A DNA stretch of 64,000 nt. It comes from Buddleja alternifolia. Taxonomy: Eukaryota > Streptophyta > Magnoliopsida > Lamiales > Scrophulariaceae. The notes under the pieces are model-generated. The model did no database searches. It worked only from the letters and a program-made list of their open reading frames with translations, and was not told the origin of the DNA. The stretch lies in assembly GCA_019426215.1 (NCBI GenBank), contig CM033392.1:35198814-35262813 (forward strand), read 5' to 3'. This document shows, piece after piece, positions 56,280-64,000 of the stretch; positions within the stretch are counted from its first letter, which is position 1; the number at the start of each line of letters is the position of its first letter. Position numbers and translations under genes: made by a program.

Positions 56280-58224
56280 TGTTTGGAATGTGCCCTCGAT
56301 GCTAACGAGGAGTTAGAATACAAAGCACAAGTTTATATTGTACAACCTCTAATTAATATAAAGGCAACAATATGTTGTTCGTATAATTCTTGATGGCATC
56401 TATAAAATTTTAAATGAACAACTAGTTCATGTGTGTCAAGGCAAATCTTTGCATTCCTTAAGGAGATAGGCACTGGAAGGGTTTGGTACTTGATCACTTA
56501 AATAGTTTGCAAGTCAGAAAATCTCAAATGGACATTGAGATTCATATAGACTTGTATGACACATACTCTGACAAAGGAGTACCAGTTGAACACTATGGGA
56601 TAGTGAGAGTTTGTGTCATAGATATATTGATGGGATTAGTGTATTTGAACACGGCTCGTAGTAATCCGATCACATTGGTTTTTACTCAGTGACTGTCAAT
56701 GATTAGATTACTGATTATGAAGGTATGCGCGAGCCTTAGACCTGAAGAGTTACGGTCACAGTGTGTTTGTGACGTTGGATTCTGTCACTAGAGTAGTTAG
56801 ACCCAAATCATCCGTTGAAAGGTAGGGTCAACCTCAAAATGCGTTCCAATGGGCAAGTAGCATGTGAGGTGATTACCAAGAAGGAATTCACTGTCTCGAA
56901 AGTAAACGAGAAGTATCCTATGCGGTCATAGGTAAATGAGATTGATAGTCTCTAGCCAGAGCTAATGAACTAACTCGTGTTTAGTGATCTCATATTACTA
57001 TGATTCTTAAGCATAGCATCGAGTCCTGTAAGTTTGACATATTCCATAACTCTCACTCGATCAGGATACGTCAGTGAAAAGCTTATACTCATACGGTATC
57101 ATAATCTAGAGGTTCGTAATGATATAATCATTTCGTACTCGGTTGGGCTACGATGTGAGGTCACGGTGCTGGCTAGGTGTCACCCATATCCTTTGGTATA
57201 CTCTCATTGCCAATTGAGACGAACCTAGAGAGTCGCGCTATAAAGGAATAGACGGAGAAATCAAGTCTTGTATTTGGAGGGTGTTCTGATAATTTGTCCT
57301 TGGGAAGGATTAATTAATTAATTAGACAAATTAATTTAATTAATTATTTAATCGGATTAAACAATGGTAAATTAAATTAATTAGTTCGAATATTTAATTG
57401 ATTAGGTTAATTAATTATTTAGACTAGAATAACAATTAATTATTTAGACTAGAATAATAATTAATTATTTGATTAATTAATTAATTTTGATTTAATCAAT
57501 ATATATTTAATTGCATTACATATTAATTGCTTAAATTAATTGGACTAAGTTGACTGGGTCAACATAGCCCAATTGATTGTCCAATGGCCCATATGGGCGT
57601 GTGTGTGTGATCCGGTGGGCTTAAGTTGGAGGATTTATTTAATCCTCCAATACAAGTCAGATTACACAGTTGTAACAATTCACATAACGTGAAATTCTCC
57701 AGCAGAAATACAAGAGAAAAATTAATTTTCTTCCAATTCAATCTGGCCTAGCCACCACGGAGATTGGAGATGGAGATTTCCCGGAGTCTGTTCCTGCGTG
57801 ATGATCTAGAGACGGTACAATTGAACCGTTGGAGAAGATTGAAGATTCGTAAGGATTAAAGTTGAATACGCGAAAAGGTAAGTTTTTCGTATTCATCTTT
57901 TTTATGATTAAAATCGACGAAAGCCACGAATTGATCTTGATTTGGGAATTCAAATCTGTTTTCTCGTTTTCGCTGCGCATGCCTGACAGGATTCCCAACG
58001 TCAGGCATAATGTTGGGAATCCTGTCAGGCATGCGCAGCGGAAGAGAAAATAGATCTGAGAATCCTGTCGGGCATGCGCAGCGGAAGAGAAAACAGATCC
58101 GGATTCCCAAAACAAGATCAATTGATGGCTTTCGTTGACTTTAATCAAGAAAAAGATGAATTGATCTTGTTTTGGGAATCCTGATCTATTTTCTCTTCCG
58201 CTGCGCATGCCCGACAGAATCCCC
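56280..58224 (+). repeat. LTR of element 3 (copia type)
   Basis: Starts TGTTTGGAATGTGCCCTCGATGC, comparable with the element 2 LTR start. It shares the phrases TTAGAGTAGTTAGACCC, AATTCACTGTCTCGAAAGTAA, CTCGATCAGGATACGTCAGTG and GACGAACCTAGAGAGTCGCGC, and ends just before a PBS at 58226. It is ~1.95 kb, longer than the others because of the hairpin-bearing insertion at its 3' end. No matching 3' LTR in the window. Confidence 0.8.
57945..58222. repeat. Nested inverted repeats at the 3' end of the element 3 LTR
   Basis: First hairpin: a perfect 29-bp stem, 57971-57999 against 58012-58040, loop 12 nt, with weaker pairing continuing outward to about 57945 and 58066. Second hairpin: 58060-58123 against 58159-58222, 64-bp arms with a handful of mismatches, loop 35 nt. 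All four arms are versions of one LTR-end unit built on CGCTGCGCATGCCTGACAGG (or its complement). Confidence 0.93.
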
Positions 58225-58225
58225 A

Positions 58226-58237
58226 GGTATCAGAGCC
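58226..58237 (+). promoter_or_regulatory. Primer-binding site of element 3
   Basis: GGTATCAGAGCC directly follows the hairpin-bearing LTR end, matching the tRNA-iMet PBS apart from the first base. Confidence 0.82.
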
Positions 58238-59244
58238 AAATTTATTGGCTTCGTTGATTTATTTGTGTGTTTTTCGTATTTATTTGATATCGTATTGAAT
58301 GCGTAAATTATTGATTCAGAATCAATATGTTAAGATCGAAAATCAGTGGCTGTTTTGGAATTTATTAGATTGGATCGAAAAAATTCTGAAATTTATTAAA
58401 TCTGAAAAATATGTGATTTTGAATTAATTTTTTCCCGACTGGTTTTAATTCGCGAATCTGGAATTCTGAATCTGAATTTTATTGGGTTGGAAAATCAAAA
58501 TCAGAAATCAATTTTGTTTGGGAATTCTGAAATTTGTTTTCTGATTATGCTTCGAATCTGCACTTGGGCTGTTCTTCAAATCTGGGAATTGAAGAGTTTG
58601 TGAATCTCTTGAATCTGAATTTTAGGCTGCTTTTCTATTCTGCAAATCGATTTTTGTTCATGTATTTTCTGCAATTGGAAAAACCGATTTTGTGTTTTCT
58701 GAATTTGAATGTTTGGGCTAAAGCTGTGAAATCCAAAGTCACTGACAAACGGAGACTGCCGCTTGGAGCACAGCCACTGTTCATCAGAGACGGCGGATCT
58801 GTGCGTCGCCGGATTCGCGTTAGACTGTCGCCGGAGATGCTCTGAAATTTGCAGCTGATTCGGCGATGTCGAAGGGACGCGAATCGATGCCCCGGGAGAA
58901 TCGAACGTCATAGTTTCAGGCCACTATCGACGCTAGACTCGGAGACGGCCGATTTCAGGCCATGGAAATCGACTGTTCTTTCGACACCATGAACAACTAA
59001 CTTTTTCCGGCTTCCTGCGCTTGAAATCGGGCCGGATTTGGACGGGTTAAGGCGGCGGTAGTTTCATTTGAATGAAATCGCCGTTTGTCGGCTAATTCGA
59101 TGGCGGAAGTGGTGGCGTGAAACGTTGGTTGAGGCGGCGGCGCCGGGCGCTGCTGCCATGATAAGCGAGATCGCCGAATCAGTAGGGCAACTGAAGTGAG
59201 GGAGAAGAAGGGCAATGTTTGGGCTTTGGGCTGTAGGGTTTTGT

Positions 59245-59470
59245 TATGTTGGGCTTGGCCCACTCTGATTAATTAATCAAAAGCCCAAGCGTATTTTCTT
59301 AATGAAAAGGGAGTTGGGCTTGGCCCAGTCTAATTAATTAAAAAATTAGCCCAGCCTATTTTAATTAAGAGATGTTGGGCTTGGCCCAGTACGAATTAAT
59401 TAATTAGTAGCCCAACACGATTTAATTCAATTAGGTATTGGGCTTGACCCAACACCAATTAATTCAATAG
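59245..59470. repeat. Tandem ~63-bp units with TTGGGCTTGGCCCA
   Basis: Four units start at about 59249, 59312, 59373 and 59438. Each has TTGGGCTTGGCCCA (the last TTGACCCAA) followed by AATTAATTAA and AGCCCAA/TAGCCCA. Complementary GGGCTTGGCCCA/TGGGC parts allow short stems. Confidence 0.8.
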
Positions 59471-59584
59471 GATTAAAGAAAAAAATATGGGTCTTGGACC
59501 CAAATTGCAATTGAATTACTAATCGGGTAAGACCCGAACCCAATTTTAACTAATTGGGTCAATCTTCTTCAAGCCTTCTTTGTA

Positions 59585-60440
59585 AATTAAATTAAATTAA
59601 ATTATTGTTAAATTGAATTTAATATAAATTAAATTATATTTGATTTACATAAATTAAATTAAAATTTAAATTATTAAACGAAATTAAATGGGATTTAGTT
59701 TTGTTGATATTTTGAATCCATTTAATTTACCCATCAAAATTAAATAAGATTTAATTTTGTAATTGATTAAGTGGGACTTAGTCAATGATTCATGAGCCCA
59801 TAGAAATTAAGTAGGACTTAATTTCACATTGATTGAAATTAATTTAATCTTTTATTGAAATTGAATAGGACTTAATTTCACTAAAAGTAAAGTTAATTTA
59901 ATCATTCCCATTGAAATTAAGTGTGACTTGATATCACACTGATTGAAATTAATTTAATCTTTTCATAGAAAATGAGTGAGACTTAATTTCACTAAGATCA
60001 AAGTTGATTTAATTATTTTTCATGGAAATTATGTGAAACTCGTTTTCACAATGATTGAAATCTGTTTAATCTTTTTCATGGATATTAAGTAGGACTTAAT
60101 TCCACTTAGATTAAAGTTGATTTAATCCTCTTATTGAAATTAAGTAAGTATTAATTTCAAATAGATTTAATATTGCTTTGATTAAATTAGTATTAATCTT
60201 CTAATGGAAATTGAGTTGGATTTAATTCCATGAAGAATAAATTGGATTTAATCATAATATCAAAATTAAATTAAATTTAGTTTTGTTATGAACAAAATTG
60301 GATTTAATTGATTATGATATAGATTTTTCAATCATATAAAATTAAATTGGATTTAATTTCACTTTGATTAAATAGGATTTAGTCTTAGTGACAAAATTAA
60401 ATGGGATTTAGCTTTGTAATAATCAAATTGGATTTGATTA
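59585..60440. repeat. Degenerate tandem array of ~50-60-bp units
   Basis: About 13-15 diverged units based on TTGAAATTAAGTAGGACTTA, ATTTCACT and GATTAAAGTTGATTTAATC. Unit length drifts and later units convert to ATTAAATTGGATTTAATT. Very low GC. Confidence 0.82.
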
Positions 60441-60659
60441 ACAAAATAAATTAATTTTTTTTTATGCTCTTATCGCATGTGTGCTTTTATCGTTAAATGC
60501 TTGTTATATGTGATGAGATGCACATTTCATGGATTTGGATTTATGTTTTATTATGCATGCTTAAAATATATAGGGTGATTAGCCCATTGGTTTGGGCCGA
60601 TCTAAATAGTTCATAAAATGTGTAATAGTAGAATTGTTAAGTCTTTTCTACGCTTTATA

Positions 60660-61797
60660 TGTTGGGAAAATTTGCAACTCAGCAGACGAATAATAAGTTT
60701 AGTCCCAGTGGCTCATCTATATTTCTCGTATTTAAATTGGGTTTTACGAAATTAATTACCGTTCTCGCGTATGTTGAAATCTGAACCAGCTTTGCAATCC
60801 TTTTCTTGAACAGTAAATCCATCGCTGTCTCTAAATTGCCACGCCGGAGTCAAAAACGAAAATTTCCTTCTTCTTCACCTTGATGGACGGCTAGAGTGAG
60901 AGAGAGAGAGGGAGGAGAGTTTGACTTGGAGAGAAAGTTTGTAAGTTGATTCTTTTGACCTAGTTATTTTTCACTAAGTAGTATATATATATATATACTA
61001 CAATAGAAAACAGTAACTTAGGCTTCACAAGCCCTATAAAGTGGACGCCCACTTTTAGGCTTTTAAGCCTTCGGGCTTTGGTTATTAATTAATTAAATAT
61101 TTAATATTATTTATCCAATAAATAAATTAATTAGATAATCAATTAAATTCATGTTAATATTATAATTAAATTCCCATGAGGAATTAAATAAATTTATTAA
61201 TTAATAAAATTATCTAATGATTAATTAATTAATCTCGATATCCAATACCGAAAATTCTCTCAAGTCTTTTTTCCACGATTTTCTTTTTGCACTTCCTTTA
61301 AGCGCGACTCTTTAGGTTCGTCTCAAAAGGCAATTGGGAGGAAACCAAAAGGATGTGAGTAGCACCTAGCCAGTCACGTGGCTCACATCATATCCCAATT
61401 GATAACGAACGAATAGGATCATTCCAAACCATATACGCTGTGAATACCGTACGTGTATAAACCTTTTATTCTTATATCTCAGTCAAGTGAGAGTCATGGT
61501 TTTAGTCAAACTCACATGACTTGACCATATGCTTTAGCTCATAATGAGTCGAGGTCATTTTATGCTTTGGCCAAAGACTTTTAACCTCACTCATTCTTGA
61601 CTGCATAGGATACTTAGCTCATTCACTTATGAGAGAATAAATCCCATTTTGTTAATCAGTTAACAATGCTACTTGCCCATCAAGTCGCACTTCGAGGTCG
61701 ATCCCACTAAAGGGTGATTTGGATCGAACTACTCTAATGACAGACTTGATGTCACAAGTACATCTTCAACTCGACTCCTCAGGTCTAAGGTTCACGC
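60660..61797 (-). mobile_element. Copia LTR fragment, reverse orientation, copy 1
   Basis: Reverse complement of element 2-type LTR: begins TGTTGGG, contains GCGCGACTCTTTAGGTTCGTC, GACTTGACCATATGC and TAATTAATTAATC runs. Truncated at 61797, where copy 2 begins with a fresh TGTTGGG. Includes a (GA)n run at 60897-60910. Confidence 0.8.
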
Positions 61798-62955
61798 TGT
61801 TGGGAATTATACGAATAAAACGCAGCGAAAAGTAAATTTAATTCCCAAAGCCCGAATCATCTCTAATCCTCGTGTTTAATTATGTATAGAAAAATTACCG
61901 TTCTCGCTTATGTTGATTTCTGAACATGATCCTTTTCTCTAACGCCGAATTTGCCAACGTCTCTAATTCGTCACGCCGGAATCAAAAACGAAAAACTCCT
62001 CGTTTCTTCCTTGTCAAAGAAGGATAGAGAGAGAGAGAGACAGAGGTGGGAGACTTTTTCTTGGAGAAAAAGGCAATTGGGAGGAATCCAAAGGGGTGTG
62101 AGTGACACCTAGCCAGTCTCGTGGCTCACACTGTAACCCAATTGAGAACGAATGAATAGGATGATTCCAAACCTTTACGCCATGAATACCGTACGTGTAT
62201 AAACCTTTTATTCTTATATCCCAGTCAAGTAAGAGTCATGGTTTAAAGTCAAACTCATATAACTTGACCATATGCCTAAGCTCATAATAAGTCGAGGTAT
62301 TTAAATGCTTTGGCCAAAGACTTTCATCCTCACTTATTCATGATCGCATAGGATATTTTACTCATTCACTTATGAGAGAATAAATTCCATATTGCAAATC
62401 AGTTAACAATGCTAATTGCCCATCAAGTCGCACTTCGAGGTCGATTCCACCAACAGGTGATTTGAATCTAACTACTCTAATGACAGACTTGATGTCACAA
62501 GTACATCTTCAACTCGATTTCTCAGGTCAGAGGTTCACACGTACCTATCACTACCCATGTGATGAACTGATGCGATCCGTGTTCGAACATATCAGTTCAA
62601 CTGACACGTCTATGATATAAGTTCCCACTACCATTTCCATAGTGTACGACTGACACTTTCTTTGTCGAAATTTACATCATACAAGTCTTTATTCACTATT
62701 GATGCCCAATCAATATTTCTTAGACTTGCGAACCCTTTTAGATGTCAAGGGTCAAACCATTCTAGTGCCCTACCTCCTATCCCATAGGAGGTAGAAGGTT
62801 CACCTTGTCATCAAGGACTTTACGTTGTTTATTCACACCTTATAAATGTCTATAAGAAAACAACAATCAACTGCCTTATATTAATAGAAAAACCATAGTT
62901 TAGTTACAATGTTTATGCCCTATAAATCTATCCTCTTTATGGCATTCGAAGGCAT
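61798..62955 (-). mobile_element. Copia LTR fragment, reverse orientation, copy 2
   Basis: Begins TGTTGGGAATTATACGAATAAAACG, repeats the copy 1 order but lacks ~390 bp around 62070, and extends further to ATAAATCTATCCTCTTTATGG plus CATTCGAAGGCAT. This is close to the LTR's outer end, where the gypsy-type LTR cuts it. (GA)n run at 62025-62041. Confidence 0.8.
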
Positions 62956-64000
62956 TGATAAGAGGCGTTTTTAGGTGTTTTTAAGCCTATGATCTGATAT
63001 TGTTGGAGTTATTTATTGCCTAAATCATGCCACAGTTGCGTTTAATTGGGGTGTTAAGTGATTTCAGGTGATAAACGAGAGCACACGAAGAAAAAGGCGA
63101 AAAACGGTGCACGACACTTTTTGAAGCCTGTCGACCGCGCCTCGGCGCCGCACTACCCGCACCTAGGCGCCGTTATACCCGCGCCCGAGCGCCGTACTAT
63201 CCACGCCTGGGCGCCGCCGGACTTCTCCCCCAAGAAAAGTATGCCACGTAGGCCGCGCCTAGGCGCCGGCGTAACCGTTTTTCAATTGTTTAAAAGCCAA
63301 ATTTCAGATTGAAAGGGGGGTTCGAAAATCTGGGATTGGAGACACTTTGCTGGGTTTTTGAGCCACAATTTCATCAACAATTGAAGGGGAAGAAGAGGGA
63401 TTGAGCTAGAGATTGAAGCTACAAGCAAGGATTCATCATCATTCAAGACTTAGGGAGTTTCTTTTGCATTTCATTTACATGTTTATGTTAATAACTATGT
63501 ATATGATTGTTTTAGACCTTCTTGAGCTATTGAATATGAGCTAATCTTGTAGAACTAAGGCCATGTGAAGGCCTAATTTACAAATCATTATATGTGAAGT
63601 TAATTTTCGTAATAATTCTCCTATTGCTTTGTGTGTTGATTTTGTGCTTTTTTTCCAATCATGTGTTTGATCACCATATGCTTGCTATTGTGCCTAATCT
63701 AGTCATTCGAGAGAAGATAGGTTAGGGTTCAAAGAAATCAACACATCATCCGAAACTAATGTGGAATTGCTCCTCGAAATAGGTAAAGATTTCCGGGTGC
63801 TGTTAGCCGGGTTTATCCGGGGAAGCTCTAGAACTTTAATGCATGGTTATTGATTAGATTCTCGGATAGACATATTTAGAGAACTGTCAATCAATCATAG
63901 GATTGTTATGTGCCGAGACATCGGGTAATAGTTAATTAAGGAGTTTCCACCAAAGCAATAGGAGTCTAATATTTCGAAGAGTAGCTCACGTATATTGATG
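62956..64000 (+). mobile_element. Ty3/gypsy-type LTR, cut by the window edge
   Basis: TGATAAGAGGCGTTTTTAGG is a typical TGATA start of plant gypsy LTRs of the Athila/Tat group. It continues with GC-rich tandem repeats (63125-63275), a TTGAAGGGG/GAAGAAGAGGG leader-like part and a GTGCTGTTAGCCGGGTTTATCC block. No coding sequence before the end of the window; orientation inferred from the start motif. Confidence 0.6.
63125..63275. repeat. GC-rich ~22-bp tandem repeats
   Basis: Four successive 22-bp units follow CCGCGCCT(A/C)GGCGCCG plus a variable 6-bp tail (for example CACTAC, TTATAC), and a fifth recurs at about 63253. The core contains the palindrome GGCGCC. Confidence 0.85.

Larger units (their letters stand above)
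58238..60659 (+). mobile_element. Non-coding leader of element 3, gag-pol absent
   Basis: About 2.4 kb without a gag frame. A GC-richer part (58735-59180) has only random short frames. It is followed by TTGGGCTTGGCCCA units (59245-59470) and a long degenerate tandem array (59585-60440). The end (60480-60659) has ATGCATGC and GCCCATTGG phrases shared with the element 2 leader. The internal coding part is missing; reversed LTR sequence begins at 60660. Confidence 0.65.

Noticed and set aside
57738..58208. 156-codon minus-strand frame at the hairpins as a gene
   Set aside because: It is a by-product of the inverted repeat units; internal peptide repeats mirror the DNA repeats and there is no family similarity.
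58997..59263. 88-codon minus-strand frame in the GC-rich leader
   Set aside because: Composition-driven open frame in a non-coding leader; no recognisable domain.
59245..60440. CRISPR-like array
   Set aside because: Units are adjacent and degenerate with no constant repeat/unique spacer alternation, and the genome is plant nuclear.
63058..63312. 84-codon frame over the GC-rich repeats
   Set aside because: Encodes only the translation of the 22-bp tandem repeat inside an LTR.

Overview
The window is eukaryotic nuclear DNA from a flowering plant, most likely a eudicot. It is AT-rich and gene-poor, has spliced host coding sequence, and is dominated by Ty1/copia and Ty3/gypsy LTR retrotransposons. 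Species cannot be fixed from the sequence. Only one intact host gene is visible: a three-exon minus-strand gene (3812-5308) for a secreted, probably GPI-anchored X8/CBM43 callose-binding protein of the PDCB type. Everything else is transposable-element sequence, duplicated intergenic DNA or simple repeats.

Layout. 1-3640: AT-rich intergenic DNA. 3812-5308: X8 gene; its 881-bp intron 2 carries a ~650-bp inverted repeat built from two facing pieces of a decayed PHD-finger gene. 5450-13690: the gene's upstream flank (A) and an inverted copy of it (A') bracket a ~5.2-kb block (C1). 13950-27840: a 13.9-kb Ty1/copia element of SIRE/Maximus type (element 1) with complete LTRs, PBS, PPT, a broken gag-pol and a ~4.2-kb extra coding block after pol. 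27931-33230: a second direct copy of block C (C2). 34995-43627: a second, different Ty1/copia element (element 2), 8.6 kb, with stops and an integrase/RT deletion. 44433-56279: a minus-strand array of Ty3/gypsy-like elements without RT or integrase, with the pattern LTR-internal-LTR-internal-partial LTR-internal; they carry a dead retropepsin and Transposase_32-like ORFs. 56280-60659: a copia-type LTR and long non-coding leader (element 3) with nested hairpins at the LTR/PBS junction. 60660-62955: two head-to-tail reversed copia LTR fragments. 62956-64000: the start of another gypsy-type LTR with GC-rich tandem repeats, cut by the window edge.

How the parts relate. The retroelements are nested and mutually truncating: the gypsy array cuts a reversed copia LTR at 44432, element 3 cuts the array at 56280, and the terminal gypsy LTR cuts a reversed copia LTR at 62955. 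All pol genes are inactivated by stops and frameshifts, often of the C-to-T type expected from methylated DNA. The most unusual points are the intron-borne PHD foldback in the X8 gene, the inverted copy of that gene's upstream flank with breakpoints at a SINE and a microsatellite, the family-specific CpG-containing motif accumulation in element 1 (AGCGTC) and in the gypsy array (ACGTTCGAACGT), and the nested hairpins at 57945-58222.
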